Of a stretch of 64,000 bases of DNA, positions 33,116-44,689 are shown piece after piece. Both the position numbers and the translations under genes were made by a program. Location of the stretch: assembly GCA_021234155.1 (NCBI GenBank), contig JAJEKV010000096.1, positions 2,603,678 to 2,667,677 of the forward strand, given 5' to 3'. Under the pieces are notes generated by a model. It was given only the letters and a program-made list of their open reading frames with translations, was not told the origin of the DNA and searched no databases. The stretch comes from Isoetes taiwanensis. Taxonomy: Eukaryota; Streptophyta; Lycopodiopsida; Isoetales; Isoetaceae. Position 1 is the stretch's first letter. Each line of letters opens with the position of its first letter.

Positions 33116-34675
33116 CTAGATCATGATATATACTCTGTAACACATACTGGGCGCTTGTGTTCGAACCCCCACAACAATGTCAACACTTTACTCTAATTAA
33201 TCTAGAGTACTTCAGTATTATTTTGTGCCAAACTTCACTGCCTATATGGCCGTGATTATTTGTCTGCGCCACATGCCTGTCAAATTGACAGCAACCTACC
33301 CTCTTTCGGGGTTGTTCTATCGTAATGGTCTAATAGTATCCAACCATTGTTGGATAGTCATCTCCTTCTAGGGTATCTAGATATGGTTGGGGCAGTGTTT
33401 CGAACCATTGCTTTAGTGCCTAAATAAATGTCATTAAGTTCCACAAATAAACTTATATATTCTAAGGGATTATGTGGATATCCCAAAGGACAGTACCACT
33501 CAAAGACCTCTTAAGAGAGGCCTCTTCTATTAAAAAGGTTCTTGGTGAATTCAACCCACCATGTTGTCCTAGGAAATGAAAGTCTTCTTTCCTAAGCCAT
33601 GCACCAAACCTTTAAAGAGCTTTTCAGCTCTTGCTGCCTTTCAACTCGGAAATCTATCTTTGCATAATAGAAAAGACCACCCTTCAAGTCATGCCATTCA
33701 TTCAAAGATCGTGGAGGTAATAACCATCCTATCCAGGTCGCTAAATATCATTAATAAGGGCCCTCATTCCTTCCCTTCTTCAATATGTTTTCTACACCCA
33801 TGGCCGATTTTCATTATCCCAGCCCTTACGCCTGATACAACGTATACAATTCACCCTTTGGTTGTGACCTTTATTCACTAGAGTCACCAATCCATTTACT
33901 CCTTTAGGTATTCGTTAACCATCTTATGGCTTCTAAGCCGCTATATATGCCCCTTATGTTGTTAACCCACATATCATTGGGGGTTAGGATTCAACGTTGT
34001 CGCCCGCCCTAGAAATGCTAGTCATTATGTCTACCTGTTTCTTATGTTTTGCCCTCTTGTCGGTCAGCCTAAGGGGATGATTAGCAAAGTCACCAAACTT
34101 CCCTTCTACCATCATACGACGGGATAGTTCATACAACCTGCCATACCCAAAACCCAATAGATACTTTCATCTTGTAACACTGAATTAATTTATTCTTCTA
34201 AAGCCTAGTTGAACTCCAAACATAAACCAACCACCAAAATGCGGTAAGAGCCATAGGGGCCCTCCTTTTTATTTCCAAACCGGTAAAAAGATACAACATA
34301 TTCTGAAAACACTTCCAACAAAACCCTGAACATAACACAATTTCTTTTGCTCACTTGCACGTAAGCACAACGTAAAAGTAGGGATACTAGAAATTCTTTA
34401 TGGATGAGATCGAGCTCAATAGTGGGAATCTCATAATCGACATTAATGTTTGCAAGGATCATGAAGTCCAAACACCAATATTTGCAATGACACGAGACAT
34501 AATCATAGGGTTCAACTCCCACATAAGTGAATATCAGTGTCCATGGGAATGCACATGCATTTTGCATTTTTTAATTTAGCACCAAATATCTTCTACACAA
34601 AGTGTATCTTCTGCACATGGCATCTTTTGCACTAAACCAAATAAAAGAAATGTTCGTGGCGGTCAATTTCGTCGC
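33116..34675. other. Unassigned
   Basis: No recognised domain. A B-box-like TGTGTTCGAACCCCC (33151-33165) has no convincing A box upstream. Frames at 33576-33881 and 34205-34567 match nothing I know. Confidence 0.35.
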
Positions 34676-34679
34676 ATCG

Positions 34680-35065
34680 AATTTCTAGATCGATGGAATT
34701 CTAGAATGGGGCTCGCATGAAAACGACAAAAACCTCCCGAATAGAAGAGAAATTCCTTAGCAAAACGGAATCGAGGACGAAGGTCAAAGGATTATGGCTA
34801 AAGAAGAGGCAAGGCCGAGAAAGGACATGCCACAGCATTAATTGGTCAATCCAAGCAGGGAAAAGCCCCTCCCCTGCATGGTTTCAAAGAGAATAAGGTA
34901 CTGCTGAGAGAGAAGAGGAAGCGCCGATGAGACGTTGATGAAGAACCTCGCCTAATATAGCGATCTCCCAACCAGAGAGGCATGCAATACATGCATGCGA
35001 GACATGCATGCTCGCCCCCTCTAGAATCTCGATCCGAGGGCTTGGATCGATGGAATTTAGAGCAC
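34680..35065. repeat. Dispersed ~370-bp repeat, copy A (possible TRIM or LTR)
   Basis: Shares with 56840-57385: GGGGCTCGCATGAAAACGAC, ACAAAAACCTCCC, AAGGTCAAAGGATTATGGC, TTGGTCAATCCAAGCA, CTGCTGAGAGAGAAGAGGAA, CCTCGCCTAATATAGCGATC and a hairpin ATGCATGCGAGACATGCAT, then TCTCGATCCGAGGGCTTGG. On the minus strand the TATATTAGG word is TATA-like. No coding sequence. Confidence 0.75.
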
Positions 35066-36895
35066 ATATTGTGCCACGTTGATGCTAGCATTGATATTTT
35101 CAGTGAAGGTTAATACATGGCAAAGCTACTTTTATCATGCTAGAGGCAATGATGTTTTTCAGGTAAATAGTCTACCTGTACGAGATTGGATAATACAATT
35201 TTAAGCTGTGCCCACATGAACTTTCTTGTTCCTAGAGTTTACCTTGCATATATGCGACAGAGCAATTGTCAACCTAACACTTGGTTTTTTGGCTATTTCA
35301 TGAAGCGTTGAATTGCTCATATATGCATTCAATGATATGGAACATGCATTTTATCTTACAAACATATATGCCGCAACATTTTTTCTTGTTGCAAACTTGG
35401 TTATATATTTATGCTTCTATACTAGATGGCCTTATAAGCTAGTTATGCCATGCTTTATTTTTGAAGCTCTTATTATTGCTTTAGGAAGCTGATGTAAAAC
35501 CGCTCATCATAAAATTATTGAGTGTTCCTATTTTCGTGAATGGAACGAAGTTGGTAATCTTCTAACAGGGCCATGGATCTTGGTGACTCTACTCAGGTTT
35601 GTTATATGGCTTCAATACAGATTCATGTCTAGAAACCTTGGAAAATCGAATAAAGGTGACATACAAATGGCAACTTACACATATAGGAGTGGTTATATGT
35701 AGTGTTTAAGTGGACGAAAAATCAAATACACATGTTTTTGCTTGTTTAAATAAATCTGGCTCCACGTACATCGTTTTAGTAAAATTCAGTAGACGAGGAG
35801 GCACATCTTGCCATAGAAACAAGCGGCCATGGTGTACGAAAGAAAAACCACTGGCTGACATCTGTTTTGAGAAAATTTGGCCTCTTGCAGTTCCTCTATC
35901 AAGTCTATAAGCATGGAACTGCCTTGGTATTGCAAGCAGTTTTGGCAAAAGCCAAATTGATGAAGAGCTTTACCTGCAATGTCTGAAAATAAAATAGAAC
36001 TGCGTAAGTAGTTTCATCAGAAATCAATTTTGATTAACTTTTTAGCCATGTCCAAAAAGAGATTATTTCAAATCTTCATATCAAAAATAAGCACCATAAA
36101 AGCCTTTAAAGATTACGGCCAAGAGGTCCTCGAACATTTGGAACAAACCACAAAGCTAGATTTAAATTTGAAAAAAGCATTGAAGAACTTTGAAGGGGTA
36201 ATAAATTTATTTATCTCTCAAGTCTGTGAGTGCTAAGCCCTTATTATTTCATGTTCAAGTTTCTGAATATGGTGGATAGTTTTTGTTAAGATTGTCTTTG
36301 TATGACCCCGTTCTTCCATTAAATATTGAGGTACAAATCTTTTTTCATGAGCGTAGACAAGTGGTTATAAGAATGCACTCTTCATCTTGTTTTCCTTCTA
36401 GGTATCACCAAAGGAGCTAAGAAGCTAGCATCTATTGTCTTAAGAAACATTACAATGGTTTGGAGCTCTAGTTAGCACTTCATAACTACATTAATTCCCC
36501 ATGACGCACTTTTACACAGTTGCAGGGAACAAGAGTATTGTTAGGCTATATGCATAATATATTGATAGGCAATTCCTGAGCTTTTAGATGCTTACACTCT
36601 GGGTAAAGGTGGTTGTATATTGATATGAGAAAATATGTCAAATAATTTACATTGTGGGGAAGTAATTCACCAGGTCGAAATGTCATTGTTGCATTTCCAA
36701 ATAAAAGTGTTAACCTTTGTACTACTTAAACTTTATAAAAAAAGTATACAGTTGGACCATCTGTAATATTGAGTGATTATTTCATGGGGGCTAACTTGGT
36801 TGTGGTTTTCTCCAAGGTGTTATTTTGAACCTCTCCTATTATTATGGTACAACTAGTCATTTAATAAAATATTTTGTAAAAAATAGAACCTCCAC
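35066..36895. other. Unassigned
   Basis: AT-rich. The plus frame 36030-36236 has a Lys-rich helical look but no recognisable domain. I see nothing else. Confidence 0.35.
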
Positions 36896-36899
36896 CCCA

Positions 36900-37300
36900 T
36901 ATAGAAAAATGGACTCCACCCAGACCCGGAACAAGTGTGATTGATGGGCTCAGTCATAAAGCTCTGCTTTATAACTATAGTTCTGCGTTGCATAGAGTGC
37001 CTTCTAGCCTGCCGTCACTTGTTGCTGGATAGAAGCGTCCCAAAATGTGGTATGTTGAATTTCACTCCCAGGTACTTGTAGGTAGGCACAACCACTAAGT
37101 GAAGGAGAGTGGCCTTGGCTGATGTGAAGATGAGATGAGAAGCATCTTAGTCTTAGCCAAATTCATGCACATTCCAGTGGCCTGGCAACAAGTATCCAGG
37201 GTGTCTCTGTCGGGGTGGTCTACATCATCGGTGTATATGAGGGCAAAAGTTGCATGATGGATCTCCAGGCTCGGGGGCCAATTGGCATATAGGTAGTATG
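36900..37300 (-). pseudogene. LINE reverse transcriptase fragment with YTDD box
   Basis: On the minus strand near 37240, ALIYTDDVDHPDRDTLD aligns with the reverse-transcriptase catalytic box (YTDD in place of YADD). It is followed by MCMNLAKTKMLLISS and a YKYLGVKFN-like stretch in the next frame. It is related in layout to the LINE at 19885-21420, and only this small piece is present. Confidence 0.7.
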
Positions 37301-38443
37301 TGGAAGAGTAGGCATGTTAACAAGGCTCAATCAAGAAAATGGGCTAGGCATTCTTGAATTTGGGCCAATGGTTAGATCGTGATTACCCCAATAGGCGGTT
37401 GAGATGCGTTTGGGCCACGTGGCAGGATCTAACGTAAATAAAGAAAAAAGAGCAAAGCTAAAAGAACACTTTGAGACATACATGGCAAGACTGATTTGCT
37501 CTTCTTGTTCCTCTTGCATTGCATGCAAAAATGCCGCCATTACTTTCCGTTACAAAGCTTTCCCGATTCAGCTGGAAAGAAAAAAAGAAGAACAGAAAGA
37601 AAAAGCTGCCCCATCCTTTTCGATCTGCCACCGGATTCTTGCATTTCAAGCTACGATCATCAGGTAGGCCCCTCATTATTCCTCTGTCAAGATATTGTTC
37701 TTCCTGGTAATTGTTGTTATAAAATTAGTTTACTTATTCTTCGTTGCAGTTGCTTTTCCTTCAATCTGGCAATGGTGTTGTCTGTTGCCTTAGATTTTCT
37801 TTTGATTTTGATTGCCACAGCCATAGAAATGTGGTAGCTTAAATCTGGTGCAAACTCTTGGCGCTTATTCTGGCAATGTGTTTTGTCTGTTTGCTTTATT
37901 GCTTGTGTTTACAACGAAGAATCAATGGGGATAAAGTATCGCTTCTATTTTTGCATGCCGTATTTAGTCTCTTTGAAGCAATTCGACGCCACTGCTTATT
38001 GGAAGCTAGGAGTTATGATCTCCGATCCAAACATTCATCACTCCACCGGGAAGAATTTTTTCTGGTTATGTTTAGGCTGATCGAATGCGGTCCTTCCGCA
38101 TTAAGTAGAAATTGCCTAAAATCAGCAGAAATAAATAAATGGCGAATGCCATGCAATAGCAACTACGGAGAATAATTCTCTTACCTTTATCTAAATCGCT
38201 GCTCGAATCCAGGTCATTATCATTGCTGAATTTCATGTTTTTGTGAAATTGGTGCGACAATTTATGCTAAGTGTTTCTTTTTTGACAAGTTTTAGATACT
38301 GGTATTTCTACATGCGGGAATCCTAAATGTACATGGTCGAAACGTTTCCTGTTCCTAAACAGGACCTTGCTGATGGTTTTCCACTTGCGGCCAGGTGCAT
38401 GACTCCATTCTAAGCCAGTTATCAGAAGCATAAAAAATGACTA
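37301..38443. other. Upstream region of the transporter gene
   Basis: Several short overlapping frames, none with a recognised domain. A promoter and non-coding first exon of the downstream gene could lie here, but I cannot place them. Confidence 0.35.
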
Positions 38444-41400
38444 TTGATGGAAATGGACTGCTATTCGGAGGGGCCAAGTAAACGCAGAAGATGCATGGGA
38501 TGGTTGGGATCCAAAGTAGGACGGGAACAATTGGATGCTGTGAAGCCTCTCTTGCATCTTATGGCTGCCTTGTTCATGCATGTCACTGCATATTTCATGG
38601 TGGTGCCTGCTCTCACTGATGTAATAATGGAAGCCCTTTGCCCTGGAAAGAAGGAGTGCAGTGAAGCAATTTATTTAAGCAGTCTCCAGCAAGTGGCAAG
38701 TTGCTAGATCGCTAACTCTGTTCGTTTTGTTTTATCAATTAAAGGCTGCGTTACAAGAGTTAATAAGATAAATTGTTATTATTTGATAGGGATAAAAGTG
38801 TTTATGAATAATAAATATCAATCGGGCCCAACATGTTGCAGGGTGCAATGTCAAGGATGCAACATCAAGAAACTCCATAGTTTTCGAACAAAATGCCATG
38901 GAACATGGACAGGATTTATGATTTAAAGTATTGCAGATAATTGAATGATAGTTATCAGATATATCTAGGTTTTAGCCTTCCTCTGTCTTAAACGATCCTA
39001 TGCTAATGTTTGGAATTTTTCATAACTTCGAATATGAGAAGTGCATTGTTATTCTTGTTCATTGTGTGTTGAGAAATTGGTATCATGTTACTAATGACTC
39101 TTGTTGACCTGGAAAACCTGCAGGTTTCAGGTATTGGTACTATGTTACTAACTCCAGTTCTTGGGAATCTTTCCGATGTGTATGGTCGGAAACCTCTTTT
39201 GATGATACCATTCACCTTCGGAATCCTACCTGTTGGTACATTTTCTATCCCCATTTCGTATTCACTAAATAGATGAATTTCACATTTTGATGTGAGCAAT
39301 TGGCAGTTGTTTTGGCATACAAAAGAACCAAATACTTCATCTATATATATTATGGCATTCGTACGGTTGTTGCTATGACTACAGAGGGAAGCATAATTTG
39401 CCTTTCTCTTGCCTATGTGGTAAGAAAAATTGTCTTTAATTTGTATTGGGCTTCCCTGACTTATGTTCAATATATGTGAATTGTCAGGCTGATATGGTTG
39501 AACACCACCTTCGTGGACCTTTAATTGGTGTCCTAAAGACTTCATTCTGAGCTGGTTATGTCACTGGCATACTTATTGCCCGAATACTACCAGAAGAGCA
39601 CATTTTCAAAGTAAGCGTTCCTTGCCGCAGACACTAAATGCTTAACATAATCATCTAAAATCTGTGACATGAATACTGGCATTGTTATCGGTGCTGCATC
39701 GTATCTAATTTCTGCTCTTTGATTTTAGTAAATTATGTTCGAGTTTGCAATCATTTTCTTTTGCAGGAATCAGTTATTCTCTATGGCTTGACAGCTCTTT
39801 ACTTAAAGACCTTCTTGATTGAAGAGGAGTGTATAAGGTGTTTCCGGAAGATGACAAGAGACAAATGTGCCAGGGAAGACGATCCTCCCGCGGGAGATTG
39901 TCGCTGATAGAAACATTGTCCCTTGTCAAGGAAAGGTGTATATAACTGATCTCGCCCAGAAAGTGGGTTTAGGTTAGCAATGCTCAATCTATCTCCCAAG
40001 TTGAAACTGTGTATCAACAACATGGCAGTTGTTACATCTCTGATATATGTTCTTCACTGTGGAATTGCAGCAAGTTGTTAATACAGGTTTCGATTATCTC
40101 ATCTTTTTCAAGCTTGGGAGATGCAGGAATACAAGGCTCTTGGTAAATGCCATCCTATACCGTTTAGTTACCCAATGCACTTTACGGGTGCATTTTATGT
40201 TTATTCCTGCACGTGGAGAAACATCCACTAACTCTTTGAACTGTAGTACTACTTAAAAGCCACCTTCAGCTTTGAAAAAGATCATTTTGCAGAACTGATG
40301 CTTCTTGCAGGCATAACTTCTGTAATTTCACAGGTATTGCAGTACTTTTGTGGAATATTCAGGAAGAAACTTTGGTTAAGTTTGTATCAATTTTTCCTTT
40401 ATAGTTAGTTATTATGCCCGTTCTTGTACACTTAATGGGAGAACAAAGGGTGTTATGTATTGGTCTTCTTGCAGCTTCCTTACATGTAAGATATCATCAG
40501 TCGGGTAATTACTGCTGATACTGGTACTGACTATGCTTCAATTGGTTTTATCCTGCAGGCATTGTTATATGGTATTGCATGGGCGTCTTGGGTGATGTCT
40601 CTCTCCCTCTCTTATTGTCTTATAGACAAGATAATCCACGTTGCATTTCATTTCATTTCCTTCCTTTCTCACACATCCACACACACCGTTTTTCAAATCA
40701 ATTTGTTATCCTTTCCTGAAATCTTCTTTTGATTCCAGGTTCCATATCTGGCTGCTAGCCTTGGAGTGCTTTCCATCTTTGTCTTTCCATCTGTATGGCC
40801 GAAGTCATTTAGCTTTTTATAATTAACAATACAGAAAAACAGAAAAGCAAACTGAAATTTCCATGTGCAGATTGGGAGCATGGTATCAAAGGCTGCAGGA
40901 GATACTGAACAGGCAAGTACATATTTGAACTAGAAATTTCCCAGGATGCAAAGAAAACAGCCATATCTTCTGTTCGACTCTATTGCTATTTAGAGCAAGA
41001 GAACTAGAATTTCAGTTATGGTCCATTCCAGCATATTGAACCGTAAAAACCAAAGCAAGACTCTAAACTGAGCAGTTATGCGAATTTATGTAGGGAAGCT
41101 TGCAAGGATTTATGGCGGGGGTTCGATCCTTTGCAAACATAATAGCTCCATTCGCTATAAGTCCGTTAACAGGTACAAAGATGTTGCCATCAAGGTCCTC
41201 TGCACTTACACGGGCTTTTAACACCCTTTTTTGTTTTGGCAGCCTTGTTTCTTTCAGATAAGGCACCATTTCCATGTCCAGGTTTTAGTATCATCTGTGC
41301 AGGAGCTGTAATGGTACTACTATCTACGAATAAAAAAAATGAGTGACATTGTGAATAACATACCTTGATTCGTGTTGCTTTGACAGATGATGGCTTTCAT

Positions 41401-41506
41401 CCAAGGCACGTTTATGCGCATTCCGCCTACTCTTTCGAGGTTTAGAACAAGCAAGTTTGTCCAAGTTAACGACGAGGACCAGTTTTCTGCGAGTTCCGTC
41501 CACTAG
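38444..41506 (+). pseudogene. Major-facilitator transporter, HIAT/tetracycline-transporter-like, interrupted by a stop and frameshift
   Basis: Fourteen exon segments, mostly with GT-AG borders, give a protein like plant hippocampus-abundant-transcript-like MFS carriers (12 membrane helices). Exons: 38444-38692, 39124-39235, 39307-39419, 39488-39610, 39767-39935, ~40087-40142, 40247-40333, 40405-40485, 40559-40591, 40739-40792, 40871-40912, 41094-41172, 41243-41313, 41387-41506. Key motifs are FMVVPALTDVIMEALCPGK, the MFS loop signature GNLSDVYGRKPLL, EGSIICLSLAYV, YYLKATFSFEKDHFAELMLL, MAGVRSFANIIAP and LFLSDKAPFPCPGFS. Intron 11 has a GC donor. Exon 4 has an in-frame TGA at 39548-39550. Exon 5 needs a one-base shift near 39826 to reach a plausible loop (VFPEDDKRQM), and the exon 6-7 junction is also off by one base. 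The start and stop codons are present. The substrate is unknown. Confidence 0.8.
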
Positions 41507-42284
41507 AAAGAGCATAGTACGAGAGTTCCGTTCCCTATACTCGTTGAATTCTCAGAAATTCAACTTGGACGGGAGCTTTGTATATAATGTTGCGCCAATG
41601 CCATGGTAAATACAAGATTTAATCCTCTTGGTAACATCACTAATTTCTGTTCTGACTAATTTGTCTATAATATAATGGGATTAATCTGTAAAATGCAAAC
41701 ATATAAGGAGTCATATAAGATACAAGGAAATTCAACCAGCAGAAATACCTTTTTTTGTTACCTGTAAACCATCGATAGGGTGAAATTCCTGGTAATTATG
41801 CTATTTGTTGTTTTTGGGTATGTCCAAAGCACTGTCAACAACCTGCATTTTTTAGAGAACGAGCCCATGCCCCTTTCTGATCGGCTATGTAGGTTTGAAC
41901 AGAACATAGGCTTGGATTTTCTGATCAAAACAGGAAAAAAAACACGGTTCCAGAAAGCTCAAGACCGAATCTGTTAAGAGAAACAAAAATCAGAAAAATC
42001 GGGTGTCTACACCTAGAGTTGTGAGCCTTCAAATTAGGCCCTATCAACATCCCCGGTTCACCTCCTGCTCATCTAGCGTGCACCAGAATTTTTAGTTCAT
42101 TTTTTATTAAGAGGCACGATTCCAGAGCTTCTGCAAGCGGAAGCTAGTACCAAAACTGTGGCGAAAGTTGGGCAAAGGCACGAAATGCGGGCAACCCCCC
42201 CGTAATAAATAGGGCTTCAAGAGCCTATCTGCTCTCCCTCAGCATTCTTCTTGGAGTGGCAGAATATATTCGATTTGCCCATGT
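41507..42284. other. 3' flank of the transporter gene, nothing else recognised
   Basis: AT-rich; it probably includes the 3' untranslated region. The frame at 41780-41977 has no known domain. Confidence 0.4.
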
Positions 42285-42292
42285 TTTAAAAA

Positions 42293-42938
42293 ATGGAAAA
42301 TTATAAAAATATCCCTATATCTATGTAAGATTATGAAAATGCCCTTGGTTTTTTGTGTAGTTTGATAGAAATGACCGTAACATTTTTTGTGATGATCCAA
42401 ATGGGAATGTGTCTTTCAGATGCATTGTAGATGAGAATGATATTTTTCACCCAAAGTTAAAATTATTTGAATCGGTACAATGAGAATGATATTTTTCACC
42501 CAAAGTTAAAATTATTTGAATCGGAGTCTAAAATGTTAAGATATAGTCTCCTGAATCCTTACAATTTTTTGTATATTAAAAACAACATAACTTGTAATTT
42601 TGAATTTCGATTCAGGTGATTTTAGCTTTGATGGGAAGATATTATCTTTTTTTTTTTTATTGAAGGCTATGTATAAAAATTGAGAAATGCATGAGATATA
42701 GGTATGCATTCTCTAGTCCAAAATATGTAACCAAAGATATGGTTCTTAATTATCCCATAAAGATCAAAGTCTCATCATTTTCGACCTAATCCCCTTGTTG
42801 TCGAGCAGATGGGAAGATATTATCATTACCTACAATGCATCTAAAGGACAAAGTTAGTCATTTCCATGAAAACTAATCCAAAAATAGGGGCATTTTCATA
42901 ATTTTGCATAAATATAGGGGTATTTTTATAATTTTCCC
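42293..42938. mobile_element. Foldback MITE, ~646 bp, long terminal inverted repeats
   Basis: The outer ~140 bp are inverted copies: GGAAAATTATAAAAATATCC, then TTATGAAAATGCCC and AGATGCATTGTAGATGA on the left; TACAATGCATCT, GGGGCATTTTCATAATTTTG and TATTTTTATAATTTTCCC on the right. The flanking word TTTAAAAA (42285-42292 and 42939-42946) may be an 8-bp target duplication. An internal ~52-bp tandem duplication (GAGAATGATATTTTTCACCC twice) lies at 42434-42525. It is non-coding. Confidence 0.75.
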
Positions 42939-43339
42939 TTTAAAAATATCCTCTTCACAAATGCACCTTGTATGCTACGATTGATTCTTGCTTGAAAAGG
43001 GTTTCTTCTTTCTTCAAAAGCTGATTCGTGCTTCAAGAGAGTAAGAATTGAATCAGTCACAGTGGTTCCATGACAGTTTCTTAGCTCAACAACGCAAAAA
43101 TATACATCTTTTCTTTGTGACATGTTGAATTGTTACTTTCTTTTCTTTGTGACGTGTTGCATTGTTACTTTTAAGTATTCTAAAGGGAAAAAATTGAAGC
43201 ATATGCGAGAATGCAAATGAAAGTCTAATCTAAATTATGCCATGCATTTTGAAATTTCAATTTTACTGCATTTTGAAATTTCAATTTTGGGAGTAACGTT
43301 TAAAAAACGTATGGGCAACCCATTCCACTACTATTCGGC

Positions 43340-43412
43340 ATTTATTGCTACACTGTATTGTGTCTCATAAATGAGTCAGTCTCCGAGGACGTTAAAAACC
43401 AATTCAATTCAA
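43340..43412 (+). mobile_element. LINE 3' terminus with (AATTC)n tail
   Basis: GTCTCCGAGGACGTTAAAAA followed by CCAATTCAATTCAATTTAAT, another example of the GTGGACG-TAAAA plus microsatellite terminus. Confidence 0.55.
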
Positions 43413-43413
43413 T

Positions 43414-43810
43414 TTAATATCCAACCTTACTATAATTATACTCCATGGACAATTTTGGGATGTTATTGTCTTTATAGTTAGATGGATGCTTAATTCCATG
43501 GCAACAGGGTTGCTTATAGATATCCGACTCCTTGATCCTTATCCGGTGGTATTCGACCCGAAGATCTATCTTAGTAAAATACATAGCTTGACCCAATTGA
43601 TCAAACAACTCGTCCACCCTGGGCAACGCATACCCGTTCTTAACTGTGATCTGATTAAGCATCCGCTAATCAATCCAAAGTATTAGTATGCCATCTTTTT
43701 CTTCACAAACAAAATAGGAGCACCAAATGGGGACGTATTGGGCCTTATAAAGCTTTGATCCAACAATTCAACCAATTGCTTTTTCAACTCCGCCATTTCT
43801 AAGGCATAAA
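43414..43810 (-). pseudogene. Gypsy reverse transcriptase, N-terminal part
   Basis: On the minus strand, AELKKQLVELLDQSFIRPN (about 43795-43740) is followed by SPFGAPILFVKKKDG-like sequence, a stop, then LNQITVKNGYALPRVDELFD and YFTKIDLRVEYHRIRIKE (43662-43500). These are the first reverse-transcriptase blocks of a Ty3/Gypsy polyprotein. The catalytic YVDD region is lost at the 43414 breakpoint. Confidence 0.85.
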
Positions 43811-43887
43811 ACCTATAAGATGGTCTGGATGCAGGCTCTGCTCCTAGAGTGAGCTCAATCTCATAATCTGCCAGACAACTGTGTCAA

Positions 43888-44640
43888 TTACTCAGGAAAT
43901 ACATCTTTAAACTCATACAAAACTTGTTGTACTTCAGGGGCAATGGTTTCCTCTTGCGAGCCTACCAAGCTATCCCTTAACACTGCACATCCCATTTTGG
44001 AGCAACCTCTTCTGAGTTGCTTCTTAAGCCCCTTCCCAACCAATGGAATGATAGCGTACGATGAAGCTAACCCTTCCAACATATGCTCTTTCCCATCCGG
44101 ACTAGAACAATGGACTAATTGCTTAGCACAATCAATGCGAGCAGCCCACTGTCTCAACTATGACATTCCCAGAATGGCATCGTACTTTTCAAGGCCAATG
44201 ACCTCAAAATCAGCATGGGAGATCATATCTTTCACCTTAAATTCAAGGCACTCAACCATAGCATACGATGGCTTAACCTCGCCATTGGCTAGTTCTATAT
44301 ACCTCGCAGGCCATCCAATCGCATGCAAGTTTAACTTAGCAACCAATTTTGGAGAAATAAAACTATGGGTACTGCCACAATCAATAAGGAAAACACTTAA
44401 TATCCATCAATCTAGTTATGAGAAAAATCTTCAACTAGAGAACTCTTGTCATCAGAGTGTTTACTGATTAAGGCATCAATGGCCGCTTGATCCCCCGAAT
44501 CCAATGAGAGGTCATCTCCTTCACATGCGTACAGATGGACTTCATTGCATTCTAAAGAAGCTTCTGCAAAACCGAGGATAGATCCCACACTAGTTTCTAC
44601 CCTGGAAGGATGACTCTCCTCTGATCTCTAGGTCGTCTCG
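43888..44640 (-). pseudogene. Gypsy aspartic protease and gag-pol linker
   Basis: Near 44390 on the minus strand, LIDCGSTHSFISPKLVAKL carries the retroviral-type protease active-site triad in the form DCG, followed by YAMVECLEFKVKDMISHADF and KYDAILGMS (44346-44158), the usual flap and ILG segment. The frame 44157-43888 continues toward the reverse transcriptase. Upstream (44640-44400) is an acidic stretch shared with 56100-56270 on the plus strand. Gag itself is missing. Confidence 0.8.
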
Positions 44641-44689
44641 ATTACATGCTCACTTAGTGGGGGTTTGGGCACTTAAGAACTATTCATAC

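Noticed and set aside
33151-33165. tRNA or SINE from a B-box-like TGTGTTCGAACCCCC
   Set aside because: No A box at the right distance and no cloverleaf could be drawn.
41119-41135. B-box-like GGGGGTTCGATCC
   Set aside because: It lies within exon 12 of the transporter (coding AGVRSF), so the match is coincidental.
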